Assembly: GCF_000420265.1 (NCBI RefSeq)
Contig: NZ_ATUP01000001.1
Coordinates: forward strand, 1,736,001 to 1,800,000
Source of the DNA: Oceanicaulis alexandrii DSM 11625
GTDB lineage: Bacteria; Pseudomonadota; Alphaproteobacteria; Caulobacterales; Maricaulaceae
Direction of reading: 5' to 3'
DNA length: 64,000 bases
Shown here: positions 55,653 to 64,000 of the stretch, one piece after another
Position numbering within the stretch: position 1 is the stretch's first letter
How the letters are laid out: each line of letters starts with the position of its first letter
The notes under the pieces: model-generated
Seen by the model: the letters and a program-made list of their open reading frames with translations, nothing else
The model's database searches: none
Told to the model about the DNA's origin: nothing
Program-made: the position numbers and the translations under genes

Positions 55653-58600
55653 CGGGCGACCTCCGTACGTTCAGTGTCCAACCCGGTCTCAACGCCGAAG
55701 CGGCGATAGAGCAGAGGCAGGAGGTAAAGGGTCAGAAGTGTGGAGGACACGAGTCCCCCAATGACAACCACTGCCAGAGGGCGCTGGATCTCCGCCCCGG
55801 GACCGGAGGCGAACAACAAAGGCGCCAAGCCGAAAGCGGCGGTTGTCGCTGTCATCAAAACAGGGCGCAGGCGTCGGCGTGTCCCTTTCAGGACGATATC
55901 TTCGACAGATTGGCCTTGGGCGCGCAGATCGTTGAAATGGGTGATCAGCACCAGGCCATTCAAGACCGCAATGCCCAAGAGCGCGATGAAGCCGACAGAG
56001 GCGGGAACCGAGAGGTATTCCCCCGACAGTCGCAACGCGATCACCCCGCCCACCAGCGCGAAGGGGATATTGGCCAGGATGAGCAGCGCTTGACGCACCG
56101 AGCGCAGCGTGGCGAAGAGGACGATGAAGATCAGCACCAGCGCGACGGGCACCATCAGGCTCAGGCGCGCCGCCGCCCGACGCTGGTTCTCGAACTCACC
56201 ACCCCATTCAATCCGATAGCCTGCCGGCAACGGGCCCAGCCCCTGGACCGCCGTCTGCGCATCCTCGACAAAGCCCACAAGGTCCCGGCCCGACACAAAT
56301 GCTTGCACTACGGCGTAGCGTGATCCGTTCTCTCGATCGACGACAGCCAGCCCCTCGGCCCGTTCAACACGGGCGATATCGCTCAGCCGCACCTCTCCGC
56401 CATCTGGCGCAGCGATACGCAAATCCTCGAACCCCCAGGGCGTGTCACGATAGCGCCCGTCGGAGCGTATCATGATCGGCGTCCGGCGCCCCGGCTCGAT
56501 GACCTCGCCTGCGCCCAGGCCTTCCAGACGACTGCGCAGCTCATTCTGCGTGCTGATGACGTCGAAGCCGTAGCGCCCGATCCGTTCAGGATCGATCGAG
56601 ACCTGCAGATATTCAGCCAGATCATTGGAGGTGGTGAAGACATCAGCGGCGCCTTCGACTTCCGCCACTGCGGTTTCTATCTCCCCGGCGATCCGGGCCA
56701 GAGTATCCGCGTCCGGGCCGAAAATCTTGATCGCCAGATCCCCGCGAGAGCCGGTGAGCATCTCGGAAACCCGCATCTCGATCGGTTGGGTAAAGGAGGA
56801 TTCAATGCCCGGAAAATCTTCCAGGACCGCCCTCATTTCCCCGACCAGCCAGTCCGTATCCGGTCCGCGCCAGTCTTCACGCGGGGCCAGCTGCAGAAAG
56901 GCGTCGCTTTCGTTCAGGCTCATGGGATCAAGGCCGAGCTCATCCGACCCGACACGAGCAATGACATGACGCACTTCCGGCACGCGCTCGATCAAGGCCG
57001 CTTCAATGCGCAAATCATCCGCTTGGCTCTGATCGAGATTGATGGACGGCAGGCTGGCGAGCTGCATCACGACAGCGCCTTCGTTCATGGTGGGCATGAA
57101 GATCTTGCCGGCGCTGAGATAACTGATCGCAGCGAGCCCGACGCCCAGAGCGGTGATCACATAAATGATGATCGGGGCTTTCAGAGCGCGTCCCAGCGAC
57201 CATTCAAAGGCCGGTCCCAAGACGCGCATGATGAACGCCTCGTCGCCGCGTCCCGCCTTGAGCGTGAATGCGGCGAGCACCGGGATGAGCGTCAGCGCCA
57301 AGAGCATGGCGCCGCCCAGCGCGAACACGATGGTTAGCGCCACCGGGGAGAACAGCTTGCCCTCCAGCCCCTGCAACGAGATCAAGGGAATAAAGACCAG
57401 GCAGATAATCAGCGTGCCTGCGGCCGTAGGCGTCGCCACCTCGCTTGCAGCGCGATAGACGGTATGCAGTCGGTTTTCCGACGGTCGCTCATTGAGACGT
57501 TCGACGGTGTTCTCCGTCACCACGATCGCGCCGTCCACGATCATGCCGATGGCGATGGCGAGACCTCCAAGGCTCATCAAATTGGCGGAGAGGCCCACCA
57601 TCTGCATCAGCAGAAACGTCATCAGCGCCGAAAAGGGCAATATCAGCGTCACGACCAGCGCAGCGCGCAGATTACCCAGGAACAGCACCAGAATGGCCAC
57701 AACCAATGCACTGGCGATCAGCAGGGCTTCAGAGACCGTGCCCACCGCCCGTTCAATCAGATCCGAGCGGTCATAGAACGGAACAACCCGCAGTCCTTCC
57801 GGGAAACTTTGTTCAAGATCGGTCAGACGCGCTTGAACGCGGCTCACCACGGCGCGCGCATCTGCGCCGCGCAGCGCCACGACGATGCCCTGGACAGCCT
57901 CGCCTTCACCATCCTTGGTCACTGACCCATAGCGTGTCAGCGAACCGATACGCACATCCGCAATATCGCTCACCCTGACGGGCGCCTCGACATCGCTGCG
58001 CACAACAAGCGCGGCGATGTCTTCAAGGCTTTCCGTCGCGCCCAGGCTTCTTACGACCAGCGCTTCCTCGCCGTCATTGATGCGCCCTGCGCCGTCATTG
58101 CGGTTATTCGCTTGCAGGACATCGCGCAGTTGGGAGACGCTGACCCCCGCCGCAGCCATGGCGGCTTCATCGGGCACAATTTCGAAGGTCCGCACCCGTC
58201 CGCCCAACGCATTGACGTCTGCAACGCCAGGCAGGGTGCGCAGGCTGGGCCGGATCACCCAGTCCAGGATGGAGCGTCGCTCTTCCAGAGACAGCCCTCC
58301 ACCTTCCAGCGTGAACATGTACAGCTCGGACAGGGCCGTTGAGATCGGCGCCAGACCGCCTTCGACAGTTTCGGGCATGCTGCCCCGCACGGAGGCCAGG
58401 CGTTCGGAGACCTGCTGACGCGCCCAATAGACGTCCGTACCGTCCTCAAAATCGATTGTGATGTCGGCAATGGCGTATTTCGCCTTGGCGCGCATCACGG
58501 TCTGATTGGGAATGCCGAGCAATTCCATTTCCAGGGGCGTGACCACCCGGGCCTCGACCTCTTCCGGCGTCATGCCGGGCGCCTTGAGGATAATCTTGAC

Positions 58601-58738
58601 CTGGGTCGGAGCGATTTCCGGGAAGGCATCAATCGGCAAGCGCAGGCCGGCAATGGCGCCTGAGATGGCGAGCGCGAAGGCTGCACCCAGAATGAAAAGG
58701 CGCTGGCTCAGGGCGAAGGCGATCAAACGGTTGAGCAT
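55628..58738 (-). CDS. HME-RND heavy-metal efflux pump (CzcA/CusA family)
   Basis: 1036 residues, 12 membrane helices in the RND pattern with two large periplasmic loops. N-terminus MLNRLIAFALSQRLFILGAA and the family stretch IDAFPEIAPTQVKI. The helix-4 proton relay reads GLAIAIGMIVDGAIVVTENT: the Asp and Glu of VDG and TEN are kept, but the earlier DFG Asp of CzcA is replaced by Ala-Ile, as in CusA. Metal (Co/Zn/Cd versus Cu/Ag) is therefore not settled. Its operon includes its own two-component system. Confidence 0.93.
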   Translation of the reverse strand: MLNRLIAFALSQRLFILGAAFALAISGAIAGLRLPIDAFPEIAPTQVKIILKAPGMTPEEVEARVVTPLEMELLGIPNQTVMRAKAKYAIADITIDFEDGTDVYWARQQVSERLASVRGSMPETVEGGLAPISTALSELYMFTLEGGGLSLEERRSILDWVIRPSLRTLPGVADVNALGGRVRTFEIVPDEAAMAAAGVSVSQLRDVLQANNRNDGAGRINDGEEALVVRSLGATESLEDIAALVVRSDVEAPVRVSDIADVRIGSLTRYGSVTKDGEGEAVQGIVVALRGADARAVVSRVQARLTDLEQSFPEGLRVVPFYDRSDLIERAVGTVSEALLIASALVVAILVLFLGNLRAALVVTLILPFSALMTFLLMQMVGLSANLMSLGGLAIAIGMIVDGAIVVTENTVERLNERPSENRLHTVYRAASEVATPTAAGTLIICLVFIPLISLQGLEGKLFSPVALTIVFALGGAMLLALTLIPVLAAFTLKAGRGDEAFIMRVLGPAFEWSLGRALKAPIIIYVITALGVGLAAISYLSAGKIFMPTMNEGAVVMQLASLPSINLDQSQADDLRIEAALIERVPEVRHVIARVGSDELGLDPMSLNESDAFLQLAPREDWRGPDTDWLVGEMRAVLEDFPGIESSFTQPIEMRVSEMLTGSRGDLAIKIFGPDADTLARIAGEIETAVAEVEGAADVFTTSNDLAEYLQVSIDPERIGRYGFDVISTQNELRSRLEGLGAGEVIEPGRRTPIMIRSDGRYRDTPWGFEDLRIAAPDGGEVRLSDIARVERAEGLAVVDRENGSRYAVVQAFVSGRDLVGFVEDAQTAVQGLGPLPAGYRIEWGGEFENQRRAAARLSLMVPVALVLIFIVLFATLRSVRQALLILANIPFALVGGVIALRLSGEYLSVPASVGFIALLGIAVLNGLVLITHFNDLRAQGQSVEDIVLKGTRRRLRPVLMTATTAAFGLAPLLFASGPGAEIQRPLAVVVIGGLVSSTLLTLYLLPLLYRRFGVETGLDTERTEVARWVRPYAS

Positions 58739-58740
58739 GT

Positions 58741-59835
58741 CTAGCCGCCTTCAAGCTGGTTCTTGAGCGCCGCCAGCCCAGAAATGGCGACCTGATCGCC
58801 CTCAGTCACCGTGCCCGGTTCAACCGTCACAGCGTCGCGCGTTCTGGTCAGAACGCGAACGGCGACTGCCTGGAAAGTTTCGCCACGGTCAATAAACACA
58901 TGGTCTTCGCCTGCCAGCCTGACGATGGCTCGGGCAGGCAGGCTCAGCCCCTGGCGCTCCCCTGTCACAGGAAACAGGACGTCAATCAGAGATCCGGGGC
59001 GCTCGCTGACGCCATCGGGCAAGGCCACATGCACGGTCACAGCCCGGCGGGCGGGGTCGATCATGCTGTCGATCGCCATGATCTGGCCGGTCCCTGATAC
59101 GCCGGGAACCCGGATTTCAGACCCCACTGACAAACCATCAGACAAACGGGCAGGCACATGCAGCCGCGCCCACACCGTATCGTCGGTATTGATCGCGAAA
59201 ATGACGGCGCCTTCTTCAAGGCGAAAACCGGGCTCCGTATTGATCTCGGCCAGCACGCCATCGGCGGTCGCGCGCACCAGAAATTGCCCCGCCTCGGAGC
59301 CCGACTCGAAAGCGCCAAAGCGGGCGCGCATTGCAGCCAGTTCCAGACGGGTCGCAGTCGCCGTCAGACGGCGCTCATGCAGGTCCTCGCCTGTGGTCAG
59401 GCCTGCTTCGAGCAGCGCTTCAGCGCGCTGCGCCAGCTCCTGCGCATGCTCGGCTTCCAGTCCGAGCACGTCCAGCTGCGCGCGAAGCCCCTCCAGAACC
59501 GGGCTGTAGAGGACCTGAACAGGATCGTCAGTCGACACCCTTTGCCCAGGCAAGACCAATGTCTCGGCGACAATCATTGTCGCCGGCGCGACAACAGCAC
59601 GCCGCGATTGCGGCGGCACAACGATCTCCCCTGTCAGGACCACGCCGTCGGCCGTGATGGCGGATCTGGCCTCCACTGTTTCGATGCCGAGCCCCAGACG
59701 GGCCGCCGGAGAGATAGTGACGGCCTCTGACTGGGCTTGCGCGTGTGCGGTGATTGAAACCGGCGCCAGCGCAACAGCGGCGATCAGCACGCGCAACATT
59801 CGTCCAGGACAAGCCAGGGCGCTAGCAAGGAACAT
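58741..59835 (-). CDS. RND periplasmic adaptor (CzcB/CusB type)
   Basis: 364 residues from the ATG at 59835, picked for its GGAGAAG ribosome site. A later ATG at 59799 also opens a clean signal peptide (LRVLIAAVALAPVSITAHAQ). Barrel-sandwich and hairpin: VSTDDPVQVLYSPVLEGLR, a coiled coil with Glu/Ala/Leu, then FLVRATADGVLAEINTEPGF and a C-terminal KNQLEGG. It joins the pump to TolC. It ends two bases before the pump gene and has no separate metal-binding N-domain. Confidence 0.9.
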   Translation of the reverse strand: MFLASALACPGRMLRVLIAAVALAPVSITAHAQAQSEAVTISPAARLGLGIETVEARSAITADGVVLTGEIVVPPQSRRAVVAPATMIVAETLVLPGQRVSTDDPVQVLYSPVLEGLRAQLDVLGLEAEHAQELAQRAEALLEAGLTTGEDLHERRLTATATRLELAAMRARFGAFESGSEAGQFLVRATADGVLAEINTEPGFRLEEGAVIFAINTDDTVWARLHVPARLSDGLSVGSEIRVPGVSGTGQIMAIDSMIDPARRAVTVHVALPDGVSERPGSLIDVLFPVTGERQGLSLPARAIVRLAGEDHVFIDRGETFQAVAVRVLTRTRDAVTVEPGTVTEGDQVAISGLAALKNQLEGG

Positions 59836-59942
59836 GAGACTTCTTCTCCACAACGCTACAGGCATGACTTGTCCTCAGACGGACCGTGCATCCAGCATGC
59901 GATGCGGAGCTGACGCGAGGCTGACAGGTCTGATTTCGAAGA

Positions 59943-60944
59943 TCAGTCTTGCGGTGGGAGACTTCGATTGAAACGGATCCGCAGTCCCGTCTCTTCAGGG
60001 CGGCAGGTTTCAAGCTCGCCGTCATGAGCTTCTGCGATCCGGTCAGCAATCGCCAGCCCCAAGCCAGCGCTGCCCGAAGCGCCCTGATCCGCCCGGACTC
60101 CGCGCGCCTTGAAGCGCTCAAGCGAGGGGGCATCCAGGCCGGCGCCGCCATCCAGCACCGCGACTTGCGCTCCAGGGCCCGCTCGGACGACAACCTCTCC
60201 GCCAGCGGGGGTTTCACGCAAAGCGTTGTCCACCAATGTTCTCAGGGCGCTGGCGAGCGCTTCCTCAAGACCGCAAATCCGGACCGATCCCGCATCTTCA
60301 TAGGAAAGCGATTTTCCATCATGGATGGCGCGGGGCGCAAGATCGGCGACAACACGCTTACTGAGTGCAGCCAGATCAACCGGGTTTTGGCCGCCTGGAT
60401 TATTGGATCGGGCGAGCAGTAGAAGCTGGTCAATCAGTGCAGACAGTGCATGGACCTGCGTCTTCAAGGCAGCAGCGGTGTCCTGGGGCAGGCGATCGAG
60501 CTCCATAGCCAGAACCGAAAGCGGCGTCTTGAGCTCATGCGCAGCGTCTGCTGCGAAGGCTTCTTGCTGGCGCGCATGGCGGTCCAAACGGTCTGTCAAA
60601 CGGTTGACCGCCTCAGCGAAAGGGTGAATTTCGCGTGGCAGCGCCTCGAGCGGCGCCTGAAAGGCTTCGCCGCGCGTGCTGGCTTCATTGGCGAGATCCG
60701 CTACCGTCTTGAGCCGTCGTGTCGCTGCATTGATCACAAGGATGCTCCCCGCCATGGACAGCCCGACAAACACCAGCAGCGGGATCACCACATGCTCCAT
60801 GATCTCGGTCAACGTGGCGTTCAGCGGCGGCGGGGTTTGGGAGAAAAACCCGTACTCCAATCCCACAAGTACAATAAGTACGACCGCGCCAAGGAGGGCG
60901 CTGATCACGAAACCCGATACCAGCATGCGGCGCACAGAGGTCAA
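59943..60944 (-). CDS. Sensor histidine kinase of the metal operon
   Basis: 333 residues from a TTG at 60944 (TTGA overlap with the regulator stop, AGAGG upstream). Two membrane helices (about 10-30 and 50-72) with a very short periplasmic loop, then H-box FAADAAHELKTPLSVLAMEL, a G1-like VAVLDGGAGLD and G2 ASGSAGLGLAIADRI. The loop has no clear metal-ligand cluster, so sensing may be intramembrane. QseC/CusS-like layout; the pair probably controls the pump genes just downstream. Confidence 0.9.
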   Translation of the reverse strand: MTSVRRMLVSGFVISALLGAVVLIVLVGLEYGFFSQTPPPLNATLTEIMEHVVIPLLVFVGLSMAGSILVINAATRRLKTVADLANEASTRGEAFQAPLEALPREIHPFAEAVNRLTDRLDRHARQQEAFAADAAHELKTPLSVLAMELDRLPQDTAAALKTQVHALSALIDQLLLLARSNNPGGQNPVDLAALSKRVVADLAPRAIHDGKSLSYEDAGSVRICGLEEALASALRTLVDNALRETPAGGEVVVRAGPGAQVAVLDGGAGLDAPSLERFKARGVRADQGASGSAGLGLAIADRIAEAHDGELETCRPEETGLRIRFNRSLPPQD

Positions 60945-61612
60945 TTCGCCACCTCTCCGAGATAATAGCCCACGCCGCGGACCACATGGATCAGTCCTCC
61001 CGCGCCAGCGTCTGCAAGGCGACGGCGCAGGCGTGAAGCCGTGGCTTCCAGAGCATTCGCGCTAACAGCATCATCCCAGCTGTAAAGCGCGGTCTCGATC
61101 GCTTCTCGCGAGACTACCGCATCAGGTCGTTTCATCAGGACTTCAAGCAAGGCCGCTTCCCGACGCCCCAGGCGCAAGGGCGCGTCCTTGAACCGGGCCT
61201 CGCGCGCCGCCGGATCAAACGTCAGCTCTCCCACTTCGATCCGTGCGGGCTCTCGCGAGCCGGGCCGCCGCAACAAAGCGCGTAATCGAGCGGCGATCTC
61301 ATCAGGGTCTGCCGGTTTGACCATGTAGTCGTCCGCCCCGGCATCAAGGCCGATGACCCGTTCGCCCACACTGGCGCGCGCCGTCAGCACCAGCACCGGC
61401 GCATGAAGGGCTGGCAAAGATTTAAGCCAGTCCACCCCATCGCCATCCGGCAGGCCAAGATCCAATACAAGAACGTCATACGCAGTCACGGCGATGTGGT
61501 CCGCGGCGCTGGTCAAAGACCCCGCCACATCACAACTGAACCCACGTCGGGTCAGCCCCTCTGCGAGCAGGAGTGACAGCCGGTCATTATCTTCGATTAT
61601 CAATACCCGCAT
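60941..61612 (-). CDS. OmpR-family response regulator of the metal operon
   Basis: 223 residues from the ATG at 61612 (AGGAT upstream; a GTG at 61615 is adjacent). Receiver IIEDNDRLSLLLAEGL with Asp51 in LVLDLGLPDGDG, and winged helix LGRREAALLEVLMKRPDAVV, ANALEATASRLRRRLADAG. First gene of the RR-HK-adaptor-pump-DUF3240-TolC run. No clear CusR-type box was seen upstream. Confidence 0.92.
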   Translation of the reverse strand: MRVLIIEDNDRLSLLLAEGLTRRGFSCDVAGSLTSAADHIAVTAYDVLVLDLGLPDGDGVDWLKSLPALHAPVLVLTARASVGERVIGLDAGADDYMVKPADPDEIAARLRALLRRPGSREPARIEVGELTFDPAAREARFKDAPLRLGRREAALLEVLMKRPDAVVSREAIETALYSWDDAVSANALEATASRLRRRLADAGAGGLIHVVRGVGYYLGEVAN

Positions 61613-61697
61613 CACACCATCCTACAGGGCTAACTGTAAAACGCGTAATGTGTGCAGACTAGCTGACGCGAACCTGACTTTGGGTATTTCCCGGAGA

Positions 61698-61718
61698 GAG
61701 CCGAGCACCACTCGGCTC
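61698..61718. other. Hairpin between the methyltransferase and the regulator
   Basis: GAGCCGAG-CACCA-CTCGGCTC, 8 perfect base pairs and a 5-base loop, 15 bases beyond the methyltransferase stop. No U-run follows, so a weak terminator or mRNA 3' end is the most that can be said. Confidence 0.45.
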
Positions 61719-61732
61719 ATGATTGGAGCCGG

Positions 61733-62362
61733 TCACGGTTTGCGCCCCACATAATCGATGAGCGCGGACATTCCAGAATGCCCCATCCCTTCAGAGATGA
61801 CGCTATCATGCGCTCGCAGAACCAGGACGTCCAAGCCTGACAGCTCTGACTTGAGCAGTTGCTCGGTATAGAGGTTCTCTTCTTGTGGCGGGCCGCCGGT
61901 GCCATACGCTAATTGTTCAGTCCTATAGCCTTGCAACATGAAAAGTCCGCCAGGCTTTAAAGATGAGATGGCGTTCTCAAACAGTCGCCTTCGTGCCTCT
62001 GGTCCTGCAAACTGGATAAAGATCGCAACGACGGCGTCATACTGGCTCTTCGGCCAACGCCAGTGGAGTAAATCAGCCTGCTCAAGCTCAATGGAAACCT
62101 CAGCTTGCTGCGCCAAGGCTCTGGCCTTCTCAAGGGCGATCCTGGAACCATCGACCGAGTGAACATTATGGCCCTGTTTGGCAAGCCAGACGCCATTTCG
62201 TCCTTCGCCATCGGCAATCGCCAGGATCCGCGATTGCCCGGGCAACTGGTCGGCGACGCGAACCAGAAAGTCATTGGGCGCGGTCCCGTAGACATACTCG
62301 TCTGTGCTGAACCGTTCGTCCCATATACGGATGGCTGGAGGCGTCTGAGAATTGTCTGACAT
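61733..62362 (-). CDS. SAM-dependent methyltransferase (TehB-like)
   Basis: 209 residues from the ATG at 62362; the open frame further upstream overlaps the cytochrome gene and is not protein-like. Class I fold: WDERFSTDEYVYGTAPNDFL, motif I ILAIADGEGRNGVWLAKQG, VHSVDGSRIALEKARALA, LEQADLLHWRWP. It resembles the tellurite-resistance/thiopurine-type methyltransferases that often sit near metal or sulfur genes. Substrate unknown. Confidence 0.87.
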   Translation of the reverse strand: MSDNSQTPPAIRIWDERFSTDEYVYGTAPNDFLVRVADQLPGQSRILAIADGEGRNGVWLAKQGHNVHSVDGSRIALEKARALAQQAEVSIELEQADLLHWRWPKSQYDAVVAIFIQFAGPEARRRLFENAISSLKPGGLFMLQGYRTEQLAYGTGGPPQEENLYTEQLLKSELSGLDVLVLRAHDSVISEGMGHSGMSALIDYVGRKP

Positions 62363-62397
62363 GGGTTTGGCAGTCTGGCTTGAGGGCAAAGAGGTGA

Positions 62398-62850
62398 TCA
62401 GTCTTCTGACGGCGTCACACGATAGCTGCCGTGACAGCTCGTACAATTGCTGAGCGTCATGGCCAGCTGATCCAGAGCAACCCCCATAGGGGTCTCGTCG
62501 GAGAGTTCTGAAAGGGCGGCAAGATCGCGATTGAGAGACCGGCTGATCTGCCGGAATCCATCTGGCATATGCGTTTGCATGGACCGTGTCGCAGGATCGT
62601 GACGGGTCGTGTTGAGCTCGTCCGCCACTTCCCGAAACCAATCGAGATCGTCATTGGCCGCCGCTTCGGTCATCGCCTGCACGCCCGACAGCAAGTCCAG
62701 CATGCGAGATCTGACATGGGCTTGCTCCGCTTGTGTCAGATCAATCGCTATTCTGGGGTCTGAGTAATCATCTTGCGCCACAGCGTATTGGGGACTGATA
62801 CCGACCAGGGTCAGTGCGCTCAGCAGACCATATGCCAGATGGATTTTCAT
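62398..62850 (-). CDS. Cytochrome c'-like periplasmic protein
   Basis: 150 residues. Signal LAYGLLSALTLVGISPQYAVA, a mostly helical middle (DWFREVADELNTTRHDPATR), and a single C-terminal heme site CTSCH (Cys136, Cys139, His140) followed by GSYR. The placement of CxxCH in the last helix is that of four-helix cytochromes c'. It may bind NO or act in electron transfer (family knowledge). Flanked by the DsrE gene (17 bases upstream) and a methyltransferase. Confidence 0.8.
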   Translation of the reverse strand: MKIHLAYGLLSALTLVGISPQYAVAQDDYSDPRIAIDLTQAEQAHVRSRMLDLLSGVQAMTEAAANDDLDWFREVADELNTTRHDPATRSMQTHMPDGFRQISRSLNRDLAALSELSDETPMGVALDQLAMTLSNCTSCHGSYRVTPSED

Positions 62851-62867
62851 GTTTCGGCTCCGCTCGG

Positions 62868-63308
62868 TCAGAATGTGAACAAGCGGGTGCTTGGCGCCAT
62901 CATCACATCAGCGATCTCAGGCGGAGTGGCGACACTCACGCCCTCAAGCAAATCGTCTTGGGTTGCTTCGCTATTGGGGAGGTAAATCGCACACACCTGT
63001 ACCTGCACGCCATCAGCCATAAGCCCTTCAAGCATCGAGCGCGGCGAAAACCCTCGGGGCTGCATGGGTTGCGTAGAGGCTTCAGGGGCTTCACGCAGCG
63101 CCAGATCACCCGCGCTATCGCACAGAAGAATACGTGCTTGCGCTCCCTCAGCGAGGCTGGCGCGTGTCAGGATCAGGGACATGAGCTGCGTCTGGGGCTG
63201 ATCGCTAGTTAGAATGGTCAACAAATCAGGCGCTAAAGACTCTGATTGAGCCTGGGCAGGCATTGCGACGCCCAGCATTGCGATGGCGGCGATGACAAGT
63301 GTGCGCAT
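62868..63308 (-). CDS. DsrE/DsrF-family periplasmic protein
   Basis: 146 residues with a signal peptide (MRTLVIAAIAMLGVAMPAQA). The DsrE-like core shows LTILTSDQPQTQLMSLILT, ARILLCDSAGDLAL, SPRSMLEGLMADGVQVQVCA and IYLPN. Cys in VQVCAIYLPN sits where the sulfur-carrying Cys of DsrE/TusD-like proteins lies. Export to the periplasm is unusual for the cytosolic sulfur relay, so a thiol or sulfur sensing role is only a guess. First gene of the minus-strand group. Confidence 0.8.
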   Translation of the reverse strand: MRTLVIAAIAMLGVAMPAQAQSESLAPDLLTILTSDQPQTQLMSLILTRASLAEGAQARILLCDSAGDLALREAPEASTQPMQPRGFSPRSMLEGLMADGVQVQVCAIYLPNSEATQDDLLEGVSVATPPEIADVMMAPSTRLFTF

Positions 63309-63457
63309 GACGCAGCTCCTTTAAAATCAGGACGCACCAGATCCGGAAAGTCTGCGGGCGCCCCTTCAAGGGTTATTAAGTATCATATAATAAGTAGTAT
63401 TCAATATGCTAGTTTATGGATCACGGCATGAGTTGCAGACGAAAAAGGATAAGCACA

Positions 63458-63931
63458 ATGAATGATACTGATCTCGGCCAGCCTGATCCGCTCCCCCCTC
63501 AAGCCAGGGAGCAGCTGACACCGCTTCAGATCAGCGCGCTCGCATTTGCACTGGAAGATGAGCGCAAGGCTTATAAAACCTACGGGCTCATACTTGATCG
63601 GTTTGCAGGCCAGCGTCCTTTTGTGAATATCATTGAGGCTGAGAACCGTCACATAGAGGCGTTACTCAGGCTATATCATAAATTTGATCTGGACGTTCCG
63701 ACGGATAGGACCAAGCCAGACCCTTCAGCCTTCACAGCCTCATTGCAGGACCTATGCGCTATAGGCGTCCGATCAGAGCGCGATAATGTCAGGCTCTTTG
63801 ATACGGTGTTGATCCCTGCAGCAGGTGACAATCATGAGATTGTCGAGGTGTTCACAAGGTTGCGTGACGCCTCAGCGCATAGACATCTGCCCGCATTTGA
63901 GCGTTGTTTAGAGCGTCGAAACTGCCGCTAA
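63458..63931 (+). CDS. DUF2202-type ferritin-like protein
   Basis: 157 residues from the ATG at 63458 (AAAAGGAT upstream). ALAFALEDERKAYKTYGLIL and NIIEAENRHIEALLRLYHKF give the ExxR/ExxH iron pattern of four-helix ferritin-like domains, with further Glu/His in NHEIVEVFTRLRDASAHRHL. DUF2202 proteins are thought to bind iron or other metals. It diverges from the DsrE gene across an AT-rich 150-base spacer and overlaps the stop of the next SulP gene. Confidence 0.75.
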   Translation: MNDTDLGQPDPLPPQAREQLTPLQISALAFALEDERKAYKTYGLILDRFAGQRPFVNIIEAENRHIEALLRLYHKFDLDVPTDRTKPDPSAFTASLQDLCAIGVRSERDNVRLFDTVLIPAAGDNHEIVEVFTRLRDASAHRHLPAFERCLERRNCR

Positions 63932-64000
63932 TCCACTGCCTGAGCCCTCGTCAACGCATCCCAGGCGTCAAACTGAGACAGATAGATCTTTCCTGAGAGC
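63928..64000 (-). CDS. SulP-family permease, C-terminal fragment (runs off window)
   Basis: The last 23 codons and stop of a minus-strand gene. LSGKIYLSQFDAWDALTRAQ matches the C-terminus of the SulP permease at 39316 (LSGEVFLSQHDAWAALSGG), so this is the STAS-domain end of a second SulP paralogue. Its stop overlaps the ferritin-like stop by three bases. Confidence 0.72.
   Translation of the reverse strand, partial: LSGKIYLSQFDAWDALTRAQAVD

Noticed and set aside
1-64000. CRISPR array, rRNA, prophage structural genes, integrase or transposase
   Set aside because: No regular spaced repeats, rRNA signatures or recognisable phage or transposase motifs were seen in any frame.

Overview
The window is chromosomal DNA of a GC-rich alphaproteobacterium. 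The best fit is the Maricaulis/Oceanicaulis side of the Caulobacterales (inference). Pointers are a DivL-type pseudo-histidine kinase, a ChvG/ChvI pair beside PTS EIIA/HPr genes and ahcY, a 180-kDa-class NAD-glutamate dehydrogenase, and small alphaproteobacterial families (DUF971, DUF2849, DUF934). Most of the window is ordinary, densely packed core genome. The exception, about 44.06-54.1 kb, is visibly more AT-rich, sparsely coded and contains broken genes.

Layout. 0-9 kb: bioB, convergent divL, three small envelope proteins, ahcY with a likely S-adenosylhomocysteine riboswitch, and an acidic membrane protein. 9-12 kb: HPr, EIIA, ChvG and ChvI on the minus strand; hprK is absent from the place where I expected it. 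12-17 kb: an unknown conserved protein, then DUF971, Trm112, a LON-domain protein, a CnoX-like thioredoxin and a ProX deacylase, ending in tRNA-Gly(GCC). 17-18 kb: about 400 bases packed with inverted repeats and no convincing ORF, then a 33-residue lipoprotein gene. 18-28 kb: an SDR, the giant NAD-GDH, a DesK/DesR-like two-component pair with an ABC-2 exporter (two matching GTGAC-N4-GTCAC palindromes lie upstream), and a nucleotide-sugar epimerase. 28.9-36 kb: a compact assimilatory sulfur operon (cysG, DUF2849, cysI, DUF934-cysH fusion, cysK, fpr) with a divergent LysR regulator. 36-43.5 kb: a BtuF-like protein, a mannose-1-P guanylyltransferase/AGE fusion, a SulP permease, galE, and a LapG-family lipoprotein whose Shine-Dalgarno is buried in a leader hairpin.

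44-54 kb: accessory region. It opens in a 5'-truncated metallophosphoesterase, carries several unknown ORFs and a decapitated GIY-YIG gene, and contains a 2091-residue nuclease-STAND ATPase followed by an overlapping 239-residue partner. I read the pair as an AVAST type 3 (Avs3a/Avs3b) anti-phage system. No integrase, transposase or att site could be identified.

54-64 kb: a heavy-metal (HME-RND) efflux operon with its own two-component system (RR-HK-adaptor-pump-DUF3240-TolC), then a methyltransferase, a cytochrome c'-like protein, a DsrE-family protein, a DUF2202 ferritin-like protein, and the last 23 codons of a second SulP permease running off the right edge.

All functions are assigned by reading motifs, lengths and context. 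No database search was run.
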